Assembly (NCBI GenBank): GCA_016125075.1
Contig: WGMO01000028.1
Span: forward strand, 1-40,572
Length of the DNA stretch: 40,572 nt
Source of the DNA: Terrimonas sp.
GTDB taxonomy: Bacteria; Bacteroidota; Bacteroidia; Chitinophagales; Chitinophagaceae
Reading direction: 5' to 3'
Made by a program: the position numbers and the translations under genes. Numbering within the stretch: position 1 is the first letter of the stretch; each line of letters opens with the position of its first letter. Positions 27,001 through 36,939 of this stretch are shown here, piece after piece. Below the pieces are notes generated by a model. The model was given only the letters and a program-made list of their open reading frames with translations, had not been told where the DNA came from and ran no database searches.

Positions 27001-30000
27001 TGCGTTTCCTGTAATATCATTTTGCGTATAGAAATACATGGATTGCTGACCTGTTGCCAGCCCCGGAGGAATAATACCGGAATAGCGTTTGACGTTCACC
27101 GTTGTTGGAACGGTGGAACCCGGTGCCCAGCTAATCTTCTGAACGGTATCGGTACCGAACATGAATACCTGTGTAATACCCGGTGCCGGTGCAGCCGGGG
27201 TTGACGGCAGGTTCGGCGGATCCACTGTGGGCAGGAATTCATATGCTCCAAGGTCAGGCACCCCAGTTGTGAGCGTGGTGGGGCGGGGATTCATATTGAA
27301 ATCTGCGTCATTGTCTATGATCTGTACCCCACGGCCATGCATCGCCCAAACGTCAGGATTGGTAATATCCGGCTCCAGGCTGGAACCATTTACAAAAGCA
27401 GGTTGATATACGATCGAATTGAAATCCCAGTTTTCAGCATCACGCCAGGCCTGTAAAGTGGGATAATAATTGGAACCTTGTGCAATCAGCGTGTCACCAT
27501 TTGTATAATACATGTTATAATCACTGTAGATATTCGCCACATTACCCTGGTATGCGGCCACTCCGGCTCCTTCATGGGTAAAGATGTTGTTCCTGATATC
27601 AGTAACACCATCCGCCCCTGAAGTCTGGCTGAAATAGGCCGCCACATTTAAGATACTATTTGCCGGGGAGGAGTTCCTCACCGTATTGTTATAGTATTTG
27701 ATCCCCCCGCCGGATGTACTATATAAGCCACGGATAGTATTTCCTGTGGAGTTCACATCAATGATATTATTTACAGAATAGTTCCTTACGGAAGAAGACT
27801 GGTACAAACCATAAAAAGTAGAAGAGGTTACATTATTGACTGCTGTAATCCTGTTACGGGATACACTACCCGGTTCAGCTTCGCTGGCGGCACAACCTGT
27901 AAGATAGATGGCATAGATACTGGTTCCGGCATTTTCAACCGTCACCACATTATCATCCACTTTATAGACTGAATCAATATTTGTAGCATAGATACCATAC
28001 GATGTGGAATTCATCAGTCCAGACCGGTATACATCATTCCGGATAATTCCGGATCCGTAAATACTGTTGATATAAATTCCATAGTAATAAGACCCGCTCA
28101 GGCTGTTGCTGTCGATAATAAAATTGTTAGATTCAGCAGTCGTGCCTGACAGGTAGATACCGCTTGAACCGTTGGTGATCGTATTGCCTTTTATCACCAC
28201 CTGGCTACCGGTTAAGGAGGTTCCATAAATACCGGTAATAGTATTGGAGGTGCTGGTGGAGGCCGGCACATCCACCAGGCAATTCAGGATACTGTCGCTA
28301 CTGGCATTACCGCCAAATTCGATCGCCCTTCCGTTTGAGGTATTGATTGCGGTCACCGATATCTCCCTGAATGTAATAAAGCTGGCATTATCCATTTTCA
28401 GGACATAGTTCGCCGTTCCATCGGTTGCGTCGTAGGTCAGCACGACTGAAGAAGCATTTCCGTTCTGGCTCATGAAGGTGACCGTGCTAGAGGCATTGGC
28501 ACCGGGTACCTTATTGATCAGGATCTGTTCAGTATAGGTTCCGGGAACAACATGGAATCGTACCGACCCCGCAATACCACATTGTAAAGCCGCAACGGCC
28601 GTCGTAAAGGACTGGAAATTGGTCGCACTCGGCGGGCTCGCCGGATCGATGGTATAATCACCAGCCAGCAAGGCCGGGTTGATAGTGACCTGGACCGTAG
28701 TAGAATTATCCGTTCCGGTTCCACATAATACAACACAGCGGAAAAAATAATTGGCATAGGAAGAGAGTTCATGGCTGTATTCCGGCGTATATAATGTATC
28801 ACTGATATCCTCCCATGGACCTGTAGCCGAAGGACCTCTTTGCCATACGTATTTCTGGAATCCGCCTACGCTGTTTCCCGTGAGGTTGAGCTGTATCGTT
28901 GCACCCAGGCAGATACCGGAAGATGGTGTTGCCGTAGCCGTACCGGCCGTCGGAGGATCGGTACAGGGTAAGATAGCGAATTCAAAGGCCCCGATATCAG
29001 GGTTGGAACCGCTTCGTACCGTTCCCAGGATATCGGTGGTAACCCCTACAGGTTCTCCCAGGTTGTCAACCAATGCCTGTAAAGGAGTCAGGTTTCCGGT
29101 TGCCAGGCTAGTGTATTGAGGATCTATACTGACGGAACCGGCATCCCCGCCACTGGCGGATTGCCAGTCACTCAAAGCAGATTGGTTTCCGCTATAATAC
29201 CCGACATAATTGGTACCGCTGGCACCGTCTACAAAAATATCATTACGATCCGATACGATCGTGGAAGTGGTCGATCCATAATAGATCCCATGCTTGGTTC
29301 CGGTACCACCCCTGGTAATAGTGATGATATTATTCTTGAAGACAATCCCGTCGGCGGTAGTGATCTGGTAGAAACCGCGGGACAAACTGCTTGAAGAATT
29401 TGAAGTATTATCCAGGGAAACCGTGTTATGATAATATTGCACATTATCCGAACTGCTGTTATAGATAGCATACACAGAACCGGATCCGTCAATATCATAA
29501 AGGATATTGTTCGTCACTTTGTTTTCCTGTCCGCCCGGAGCATCACAACTGCTGAAATAGATACCATACAAGGTACTGGTGCTGGCAGTATTGCCGCCAA
29601 AGGGAGAGGTAAGCCTGTTCTTGGAAACGCGGGCATTTGTACTTAATCCTGTAAAATAAATCCCGTAAAAAGTGGAAACACTGGTCCGGGTCGGCCTGGT
29701 AACCGTATTCTTTTCGATCAGGCTGTTATTGGTTCCGCTGACATAGATACCATAGAGATAAAACTCCTGTACCGTATTATTGATGAATTTATTATTATGA
29801 TTGAGGTCGGAGGAATTTCCAACCATGGTCATCCCGTAATAACCACCGGTAACGGTATTGCCGTCAAATACATTGCCATCGCAGAAATTGGCAGTCGTAC
29901 TGGTGGCGCTGGTTGTAGAACCGCTGATCACCACTCCCGCATAATTGGAAGAAGTGGAAGAAGTGCTGGTTAAGATCTGGCAATTCCGGAACGTATTACT

Positions 30001-33000
30001 GTCGGCCCCATTGGTCAGTTGTACACCCCAGCCATAGGATTCAGGACCATTGGCATCAATGATCAGGCTGTCAAAAGTAACATAGTCGGTACCATTTAAC
30101 CTGATCACGGAACGGTCGGCACTGACAGCCGAACTGAACTGGATCGTATTGCCATTACCATTGAACCGGATCGTATTGATCGGTGAAGTTCCGGGTATGG
30201 AATCCAGTAATAATTGTTCGTTGAAAGGACCTGTTCCGGGTTCCACATTGATCACAATGGGTCCGGTAATACCACAGGCCATGGCATCTTTCGCTGCATT
30301 GAAACTGGTGAAGTTCGTTGCACTGGCCGGTAAAGTGGGGTCAATAGTATATGTACCGCCCGGCAGGCCGGGTGTAACCGTAAGCAATACCGGGGTAGAA
30401 TAGGCAGTATTGCCGCTACAGGTAACCGCCACCCTGTAATACAGGGTCTCTGTTGCTGAAACGGTAAAGCTTGGGGTATTGCTGACCCCGCTGATATTGT
30501 TATAAGGTCCGGCAATATTATCGGAAGCCTGCCATTGGTAGGTTTGTCCTACTCCTGTGGAGTAACCTGTAGCACCCAATGCCACCAGGGAATTTTCACA
30601 AACCGGATCAGCACTTACTGTCGCGTCGCCCGGTGTGGGTGGTGAGGTACAGGGTGGCGGTGCAAACTCGTAAGCCCCGATATCGGGTGTTGTCGTACTC
30701 CTGGGTGCTCCTAAAATATCTGCAAGAATACCCACCGGGGTGCCGATATTATCGATCACGGCATTGCCTGGCGTGTAATTGGCCGCAGCTATATTAGTAT
30801 ATAAAGGGTCATTGGAAACAGAATTGGCATCCTGCCCGCTGGCGGTTTGCCAATCGGTCAATAAAGCCTGGTCGCTTCCGTTATACCCTGTGATTGCTGT
30901 TGGAATCGGGCCGCGGAAAATATCATTATAGTTAGATTCAATCGTAGAGGTGGAAGTGTTGAAATAGAGACCGTGAACCGAACCCGTACCGCCCCTTTGA
31001 AGGCTGATGATATTGTTTTTAAACTCGATACCCCCTGCGGCTGTGGTCTGGTAGAAAGCCCTTGTCACTTCTGTTGTGGTACTGGCGGCATCGTCGAGCG
31101 AAATGGTATTATGGTAATACCACACATTGTCTGAACTGCTGTTATAAATACCATAAATCGAACCGTTACTTTTAATATCATAAATAAGGTTATTGCTTAC
31201 GATATTTTCCAGCGTTGCCAGGGCATCCACCCCGGTAAAATAGATACCATACACATCGTTCGTACTCAACACATCCACATCCAGCAATCCATGGATATAG
31301 TTGCCATCGATCCTGGCCTTGGTATTCAGGTTGGTGAAATAAATGGCATAGGAAGTACCCGTACTGATATTGGAACGTGCCGGGCGGCTGATATCATTAC
31401 CCTGGATCAGCACATTAAAGCTGCCATAGATATACATGCCATAGAGATAATAGTCCTGTATGATATTATTGATGATCTTATTGTTCTGGTTAGCCAGTGA
31501 ACTGCTGCCCACATTGGTGATACCATAATAGCCCCCCTTGATCGTGTTGCCATTGAATTCATTACCATCACATTCTGTATTTCCCGTTCCGGTAGCAGAA
31601 GTGGCGCTGGCGCTCATGGCGATGCCGGCATAATTGGAAGAGGTCAATGCATCGGTGATATTGATCGTACAATGCCTGATGATATTGGAATCGGCACTGT
31701 TCATCAGGTGAAAACCGAAGCCATATTCAGAAGTCGTGGTGCCGGTAGCCGTCACCGTCAGGCTGTCAAAAATAAAATGGTCGGCGCCATTCAGCTTGAT
31801 AACCGCCCTTTCATTCGAGTTGGTCGAGGTAAACTGCAGCACCCGTCCATTACCGTTAAAAGTAATGGTGTTGGCAGCCGAGGCACCTGCTATCGGATCG
31901 ATAATGAGTTGCTCCGTATAAGGACCGGAAGCAGGGTCAACATTAAAGATCACCGGTCCGTTGATACCACATTTTATATAATTATAGGCATCATTGAAAC
32001 TGGCAAAGTTGGTACCACCGGTTGGCAGGGCATCATTGATCGTAAATGTTCCGGACACCGCTAAAGGTGATGAAACCAGTACGGAACTTGAATTATCAGA
32101 TAAACCCGAACCCGTGCAGGTTACTACACAATGGTAATAGGTGGAAACGAGTTGTGAAGTGGAAAGGGAGGGTCCTGTTGCCCCGCTAATATCTGACCAG
32201 GTACTGTTATCGGTCGAAGACTGCCATTGGTAGCTGAGACCCGATGCAATGGTTGAACCCGTAAGGGATAGCTGGAAACTTTCATTCAGGCAAACATTTA
32301 ATTTATCGGTATTAGCCGTGCCGCCAACGGGAGTGCCGGTACAGGCAGCGGCGGCGATCCAGGTAAAGATGATATCCGGACGGGTTGTCTGGGTACCCGT
32401 GTTGGTGGTGGTGGCGCTGCCGCAAAGGTTACCATTATTATCAGCCCGGTAAGTATGGGAACCATTAAATGCCAGCCCGGTGGTCCAGGCAATCGTTGGG
32501 TTGTTGGTATAGGTAGTAAGACCTGTAGTTGCATTATTGGGGTCCCCGTTACAAATTTCAATAACGAGGTTATCGGTTCCGTTCCAGAAGAAAGGGGTGG
32601 AAAGCTTAAATGAATTGATACCCACTACAGCGAGATAATCGACAGGTCCATATACGACCGTGGTACCAGGTTCCCAAGTCGTTGCATCAAGGCTGGAGGT
32701 GGCTGTTGTACCCACACTGATCGTATATTGCTCACTTGCGCGATTGTTGGTACCGGTATAGGTGTTAAAGTTTAATACATTGAACTTTATTGAGTCGATC
32801 ACACCAGGGCCCATGCCTGCTGCCGTCAGTTCAGAAGCCAGGAAAAGATATTGCGCCCTGGACCCTTCATAATAATCCTGAATGGGACAGGGATAGGTAG
32901 TGCTGGTATTTCCGACCGTATTGTTGCCGATTGAAATATCAACCTGTGCATTCAGTTTTACAAATGAAAGAAAACTAAGAAAAATAATAATGAATACTCT

Positions 33001-33033
33001 AGCGCTGAAAATTGGTGAGTAGCTCTTTCTCAT
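24025..33033 (-). CDS. Giant beta-helix surface adhesin with IgGFc-like, PKD and type B sorting domains
   Basis: 3002 aa. The signal peptide is within MRKSYSPIFSARVFIIIFLS...NAQ. An N-terminal domain and an Ig-like domain (~240-320) precede three large modules of ~565 aa starting near residues 329, 894 and 1460; each opens with a TFTIND- or TYTIDP-like strand and GTNFASFNDA, then right-handed beta-helix repeats (NxIxxGxYYGI, YYHNTISLD). An IgGFc-binding-like region (~2090-2560; RRFWVGYGHHYGF) follows, then a PKD (~2670-2760; WSWDFGDGNSS), a fibronectin-like segment and a type B sorting domain (~2915-3002; VYIPNSFTPNGDGLNDVLRV). Beta-helices of this kind often bind or cut polysaccharides; no catalytic residues were identified. 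It is the first gene of the operon. Confidence 0.9.
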   Translation of the reverse strand: MRKSYSPIFSARVFIIIFLSFLSFVKLNAQVDISIGNNTVGNTSTTYPCPIQDYYEGSRAQYLFLASELTAAGMGPGVIDSIKFNVLNFNTYTGTNNRASEQYTISVGTTATSSLDATTWEPGTTVVYGPVDYLAVVGINSFKLSTPFFWNGTDNLVIEICNGDPNNATTGLTTYTNNPTIAWTTGLAFNGSHTYRADNNGNLCGSATTTNTGTQTTRPDIIFTWIAAAACTGTPVGGTANTDKLNVCLNESFQLSLTGSTIASGLSYQWQSSTDNSTWSDISGATGPSLSTSQLVSTYYHCVVTCTGSGLSDNSSSVLVSSPLAVSGTFTINDALPTGGTNFASFNDAYNYIKCGINGPVIFNVDPASGPYTEQLIIDPIAGASAANTITFNGNGRVLQFTSTNSNERAVIKLNGADHFIFDSLTVTATGTTTSEYGFGFHLMNSADSNIIRHCTINITDALTSSNYAGIAMSASATSATGTGNTECDGNEFNGNTIKGGYYGITNVGSSSLANQNNKIINNIIQDYYLYGMYIYGSFNVLIQGNDISRPARSNISTGTSYAIYFTNLNTKARIDGNYIHGLLDVDVLSTNDVYGIYFTGVDALATLENIVSNNLIYDIKSNGSIYGIYNSSSDNVWYYHNTISLDDAASTTTEVTRAFYQTTAAGGIEFKNNIISLQRGGTGSVHGLYFNTSTSTIESNYNDIFRGPIPTAITGYNGSDQALLTDWQTASGQDANSVSNDPLYTNIAAANYTPGNAVIDNIGTPVGILADILGAPRSTTTPDIGAYEFAPPPCTSPPTPGDATVSADPVCENSLVALGATGYSTGVGQTYQWQASDNIAGPYNNISGVSNTPSFTVSATETLYYRVAVTCSGNTAYSTPVLLTVTPGLPGGTYTIDPTLPASATNFTSFNAAKDAMACGITGPIVINVEPGTGPFNEQLLLDSIPGTSPINTIRFNGNGNTIQFSSAVSADRSVIRLNGTDYVTFDSLIIDANGPESYGWGVQLTNGADSNTFRNCQILTSTSSTSSNYAGVVISGSTTSATSTTANFCDGNVFDGNTVTGGYYGMTMVGNSSDLNHNNKFINNTVQEFYLYGIYVSGTNNSLIEKNTVTRPTRTSVSTFYGIYFTGLSTNARVSKNRLTSPFGGNTASTSTLYGIYFSSCDAPGGQENKVTNNILYDIDGSGSVYAIYNSSSDNVQYYHNTVSLDNTSNSSSSLSRGFYQITTADGIVFKNNIITITRGGTGTKHGIYYGSTTSTIVSDRNDIFVDGASGTNYVGYYSGNQSALSDWQSASGGDAGSVSIDPQYTSLATGNLTPLQALVDNLGEPVGVTTDILGTVRSGSNPDIGAFEFAILPCTDPPTAGTATATPSSGICLGATIQLNLTGNSVGGFQKYVWQRGPSATGPWEDISDTLYTPEYSHELSSYANYFFRCVVLCGTGTDNSTTVQVTINPALLAGDYTIDPASPPSATNFQSFTTAVAALQCGIAGSVRFHVVPGTYTEQILINKVPGANASSTVTFMSQNGNASSVVLTYDATDGTANYVLKMDNASFITFREISVTAINTSNGRAIEFGGNASSDSILNCLVDVPASTSTSNTITGIYGTSLTGSQVVIKGNTITNGSSGIYLSGTTAESNNFIIDSNSLSGSYYYGIYINSIYGSGIIRNDVYRSGLMNSTSYGIYATNIDSVYKVDDNVVTVENAGTSIYAIYLTGCAASEAEPGSVSRNRITAVNNVTSSTFYGLYQSSSVRNYSVNNIIDVNSTGNTIRGLYSTSGGGIKYYNNTVRNSSPANSILNVAAYFSQTSGADGVTDIRNNIFTHEGAGVAAYQGNVANIYSDYNMYYTNGDTLIAQGSNYYPTLQAWRDAENWDFNSIVYQPAFVNGSSLEPDITNPDVWAMHGRGVQIIDNDADFNMNPRPTTLTTGVPDLGAYEFLPTVDPPNLPSTPAAPAPGITQVFMFGTDTVQKISWAPGSTVPTTVNVKRYSGIIPPGLATGQQSMYFYTQNDITGNAPSNYTMQQFYIDPWLRDIPSEPTVKLGRTDASNAWIIASTSSVETYNNVISEQELSFMDKFTGMTDGIAPPPPPDDLVLSTDTSNRGRRFWVGYGHHYGFSTNGQDMVLYLSAEDSANVTVKVNGTQWVRHYAIPANTVKVSDLMPESGLVDARLTDEGLFNRGISIESDVPIVAYAHIYQGANSGASMLLPTGTYGYEYVTLNSSQYYPAGGAGSYSWFYVVADRDSTLVEITPSVTTKGGRPAGVPFQVYLNKGEVYNVMGTINGAVGTDMTGSKVKSIPNSEGKCNPIAVFSGSSRTAICYTTNGDNFIQQVFPNQAWGKKYLSFATANSTSNTLYNSNLFRVLVKDPNTVVTVNGVALNQATLNVPGNYYQFNTTQGNGPNGAVSIEADQPVLVAQYMVSTSANQCPGVTATGNGDPEMIYISPVEQGIKKAVFYNTDESAITSNYINVVIPNAGLSSLTIDGNSTFTDVFPHPFLPGYTCIRHNLGAVAGQHIIQSDSAFTAITYGLGSVESYGYNAGTLVKNLNAITSITNVYSTTATSDYTCEGTPFRFNVLISVKPTELVWQLSQVAGLSPNTDVVQTNPAPVDSTLIGSNWYYQYTIPQDYMFSGTGTFLVPVTISHPSIESCNSRLDITVPVTVIPAPATDFTVSAPVCEGEPVMFTGASSTSNGVPVSQWSWDFGDGNSSTTQNPTNVFTTAGSYNVMLSGIADDGCVGDSTKAVVVNPKVVPALVNDSLAVCPGDNATFTVQNPVSGATYNWYDASSGGTLLGTGNSYTVNNVNGTVVIYAEAIVNGCVGNSRKRAIVIILPNLVTPVVTVDSLGANLIRFRWNAVPNATGYEVSTDNGATWQIPSSGANGLTHTITGLQPLTSVTLIVRANGGCVPAISAPVTGKTLTDQVYIPNSFTPNGDGLNDVLRVYGYVIRDLRFAVFNQWGEKIFESRNQNTAWDGTYKGKAQPAGVYMYVCDITLNDGTKMLKKGSINLIR
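27230..32070 (-). repeat. Three ~565-aa beta-helix modules in the 3002-aa adhesin
   Basis: Three homologous modules in tandem, at roughly 32060-30640, 30370-28960 and 28670-27230. The first two are close (for example VIFNVDPASGPYTEQLIIDP versus IVINVEPGTGPFNEQLLLDS) and share the closing DILGAPRSTTTPDIGAYEFA-like strand. The third is more diverged and ends VPDLGAYEFLPTVDPPNLPS. Boundaries are approximate. Confidence 0.75.
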
Positions 33034-33442
33034 TGCAGCAGTTTTGGTTATTTATTCTATTGATAAAATGAAAATAGTTTCTGAAAACCTCAGCCTTGAA
33101 GTAATCTGAAATAGGAAGCAGTCGTGATAAGTAATTCAGTAACAAGCCTTAAAATAACATTTGAACAATGTCATTTTTCGATAGGGAGTTGAACCTTAAC
33201 CGTTTTACAAGGGATATCGGGAGAAGAAATGTTAAAATAGTTAACTTTTGTTAAAAAATAAAGCAAAGTAGGTAATTAAATTTTATAAATCAAAGTAATC
33301 CCACTTGATCTAAAACAATTAAATAAAACCTGATATACAATCTATTGAAGAGATTATATCAATAAAAAAATTAATAAATTGAAGCTTGAGATGGCCTTTT
33401 TTCTTATTAACGGTATTCTTGAGTGAATACCCCTAATATTAA
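33034..33442. other. AT-rich leader and promoter region of the adhesin operon
   Basis: About 400 bp with no gene. On the minus strand it must hold the promoter of the 18-kb operon. Two near-matches to the -7 box, CTACTTTG and TTACTTTG (around 33264-33300), are each one base short of the TAnnTTTG spacing. Further downstream in the transcript is a small inverted repeat ACATT/AATGT (around 33149-33163). The long AT-rich leader could be a site of regulation, but nothing specific is recognisable. Confidence 0.35.
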
Positions 33443-34651
33443 TCAGGGTCTTTCCAGAACAAGGGCATATCCCTGCCCTACACCGATACACATGGTGACC
33501 AGTGCATACCGCTTATTTTGTTCCTGTAATTCAAGTGCTGCTGAATAGGTAATCCTGGTTCCGGTCATACCCAGGGGATGGCCGAGCGCGATGGCTCCGC
33601 CATTGGGATTGATGCGGGGGTCATTGTCTTCCAACCCGAGCTTGCGGGTACAGGCCAGTACCTGGGCGGCGAATGCTTCGTTGATCTCTATGATGTCCAT
33701 ATCCTTCAACCCAAGACCAGCCCTCTCCAAAGCTTTCTGGCTGGCAGCAACAGGTCCAATACCCATTATTCGGGGCTCTACTCCAACCACCGCCGAACTG
33801 ATGATCCTGGCCATGGGGCTTAACCCGTACTCTTTTATAGCAGTGGAAGAAGCAATAACCGTAGCGGCCGCTCCATCATTCAGACCGGAGGCATTACCTG
33901 CTGTTACGGTTCCGTCCTGCTTAAATGCGGGTTTCAATTTTGCCAAAACAACAGTAGTTGTTTGGGGTTTTGGAAATTCATCTTTATCTACCACCAACGG
34001 CTCTCCTTTCCTTTGCGGAATTGTAAGTGCAATAATCTCTTTTCCCAGCCTGCCACTAGCCTGCGCTTTTGCGGCCTTCATTTGTGACCAGTATGCAAAT
34101 TGGTCCTGGTCCTCCCTGGATATTTTATACCGCTCTGCAAGATTTTCTGCTGTCTGTCCCATCGCTTCGGTTCCATACAGGGCCTCCATCCTGGGATTGA
34201 TAAACCGCCAGCCAAAACTGCTGTCTTCCATCCTGGCATCATTTCCAAATGCCTTTGTTGTTTTTGAGATCACCCAGGGCCCCCGGGTCATATTTTCAAC
34301 GCCGCCGGCTAAATAAATATGTCCGTCACCAGATTGAATAGCCCTTTTTGCGTGTATGATAGCAGACATACCTGATGCACACAAACGGTTGACCGTTTCT
34401 CCGGGTACCGTATAAGGCAATCCTGCGAGTAGCAGGGCCATTCTCGCCACATTCCGGTTATCTTCCCCGGCCTGGTTGGCACAGCCCATGATAACATCAT
34501 CAAATAATGCAGGGGGAATCTGTTGATTTCTCTCCACAATGGATTGTATGACCCAGGCAGCCAGATCATCAGTCCTGACAGCAGATAAAGCGCCCCCAAA
34601 ACTTCCGACAGGGGTCCTGATACCATCGATAATATATGCCTCTTCTTTCAT
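33443..34651 (-). CDS. pcaF: 3-oxoadipyl-CoA/acetyl-CoA thiolase (PcaF/PaaJ type)
   Basis: 402 aa from the ATG at 34651; a TTG four codons upstream also gives an open start. Thiolases of this type cleave 3-oxoadipyl-CoA to succinyl-CoA and acetyl-CoA in aromatic degradation (beta-ketoadipate or phenylacetate routes). The nucleophile is C91 in NRLCASGMSA, with H358 in GGAIALGHPLG and C388 in CIGVGQGYA. GGVENMTRGPWV is characteristic of the PcaF/PaaJ branch and the length (~400) agrees. No other genes of either pathway are nearby, so a general fatty-acid thiolase role cannot be excluded. A perfect palindrome upstream at 34790-34809 is a likely operator. Confidence 0.88.
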   Translation of the reverse strand: MKEEAYIIDGIRTPVGSFGGALSAVRTDDLAAWVIQSIVERNQQIPPALFDDVIMGCANQAGEDNRNVARMALLLAGLPYTVPGETVNRLCASGMSAIIHAKRAIQSGDGHIYLAGGVENMTRGPWVISKTTKAFGNDARMEDSSFGWRFINPRMEALYGTEAMGQTAENLAERYKISREDQDQFAYWSQMKAAKAQASGRLGKEIIALTIPQRKGEPLVVDKDEFPKPQTTTVVLAKLKPAFKQDGTVTAGNASGLNDGAAATVIASSTAIKEYGLSPMARIISSAVVGVEPRIMGIGPVAASQKALERAGLGLKDMDIIEINEAFAAQVLACTRKLGLEDNDPRINPNGGAIALGHPLGMTGTRITYSAALELQEQNKRYALVTMCIGVGQGYALVLERP

Positions 34652-34789
34652 AGATAAATGCAATTTATGATTTTAGTTTTTCTCTTAGATAGAAAGGCAT
34701 CTTATTCAATAAAAAAGCATCCAAATTTGACTTTTGCAATAACAAATCCTGTTTTGGAAGACATCCCATAAACGATCAACGTATTGACC

Positions 34790-34809
34790 AAATGTTCATT
34801 TGAACATTT
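34790..34809. promoter_or_regulatory. Perfect 20-bp palindrome upstream of the thiolase (likely operator)
   Basis: AAATGTTCATTTGAACATTT consists of two 9-bp arms with a TT centre. It lies about 140 bp upstream of the thiolase start, in a ~230-bp intergenic region. A partial second motif, ATGAATGAACAT, lies 20 bp away. Size and symmetry suit a TetR-family dimer, which commonly controls fatty-acid and phenylacetate genes, but no regulator gene is adjacent. Confidence 0.5.
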
Positions 34810-34880
34810 AAATTAACCCATGAATGAACATCATTGCCGACATGGTGATCAATCACTCAAATACAAGCTGAAGATCCTGT

Positions 34881-35657
34881 TTAGTGGGCTGGCTTTAATA
34901 TCAAGTTCTTGCTGAAAGAATAAACCAGGCTTAGGTTCCATATAAATTTCTTACTGCCAATTATATTGCTATGCAATTCACGGTTGAGGGTTGAAGTAAC
35001 TGCAAGCGGAAAATCCTCTTTTGCTAATGCAAAAGTGGAGTTGAAATAATAGCCCTTTTTACCATCCTGGTTTAAAAAATAGACCTGGGGCGCCGCCCGC
35101 AGGTAGATCTTTTTTATAAGTGGTATCCGTGTAAAATTACTATTCAGGGTAATAAAATGGGTGTTTTTCACGGTTCCATCATCTATGCCCCTTGAATACA
35201 GGTAATAAGCACCGATACTGATGTTTTTTGCCAACCAATAATTGGGGGCCAATTCCGAAGCGAGGTAACGTCTCAGGACGATCGTTTCTGTAGGAACATT
35301 ATTCACCGGTAAAGTACTTGTCCTGAAGTTCATCCCAAGATGCACCCCTGTATTCATCTTAAATCGCCCTTCAGTAAAAAGTTTATACCGTGCCCAAAAA
35401 AGAAAAGTCCAGGGTTTGCCCTTTAATGAAAATCGAATATCGGGATCGAAAGAAAATCGTTTCCCTCCCAGCGACAAGAGGGCCAACGCAGCAGGCTTCC
35501 CCAATGAAAAATTGGGTACTAAAGAAATGCCATTGTTCGTAACACTGACTGTGCCGGAAAAATGACGTAGACTTTCTATACTGTCGGCCGATTGCGAAAA
35601 AGACGAGTGGGCAATGATAGTCAACAGTAAATATATTATTATCCGTTTTACCGGCAT
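34881..35657 (-). CDS. Predicted outer-membrane beta-barrel protein
   Basis: 258 aa with a clear signal peptide (MPVKRIIIYLLLTIIAHSSFSQ). The rest alternates amphipathic strands with aromatic belts (TFLFWARYKLF, SIGAYYLYSRGID, IYLRAAPQVYFLN) and ends IWNLSLVYSFSKNLILKPAH, which suits a small outer-membrane barrel. I do not recognise the family. It follows the aldo/keto reductase by 28 bp on the same strand and is probably co-transcribed, although a functional link is not obvious. Confidence 0.6.
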   Translation of the reverse strand: MPVKRIIIYLLLTIIAHSSFSQSADSIESLRHFSGTVSVTNNGISLVPNFSLGKPAALALLSLGGKRFSFDPDIRFSLKGKPWTFLFWARYKLFTEGRFKMNTGVHLGMNFRTSTLPVNNVPTETIVLRRYLASELAPNYWLAKNISIGAYYLYSRGIDDGTVKNTHFITLNSNFTRIPLIKKIYLRAAPQVYFLNQDGKKGYYFNSTFALAKEDFPLAVTSTLNRELHSNIIGSKKFIWNLSLVYSFSKNLILKPAH

Positions 35658-35685
35658 CTATTTTATGTATTGAAGCGTAAAAAAA

Positions 35686-36705
<1,020 letters not shown>

Positions 36706-36939
36706 TTATTAATCCTTTGACCAGGCTACCCTGTGAAATGTCAACCCGGTTTCAGCTTACTATTTTCCTATTTGTAAGGCCCCTCTTCATCCTCTTAATT
36801 TATCATTGCAGGACAAAGGTCTTGTTATTTTTTATCCTGGCAGTTATACAGGTTACAGGTTTTCTTACCAATTTTCCTGATACAAAGTGGAAAACCAAGA
36901 ATGGAACAGATAAAGCGGTAATTTTATAGGAGAAATAAA

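Noticed and set aside
24025-33033. Diversity-generating retroelement target in the giant adhesin
   Set aside because: No reverse transcriptase gene or template repeat is visible in the window, and the C-terminus is a sorting domain rather than a C-type lectin variable region.
33591-34316. 241-codon plus-strand open frame
   Set aside because: It is the antisense of the thiolase, whose catalytic residues are all in place.
36717-36929. 70-codon hydrophobic open frame between the reductase and AraC genes
   Set aside because: It starts at a TTG, is not recognisable, and fills the divergent regulatory region; chance is more likely.
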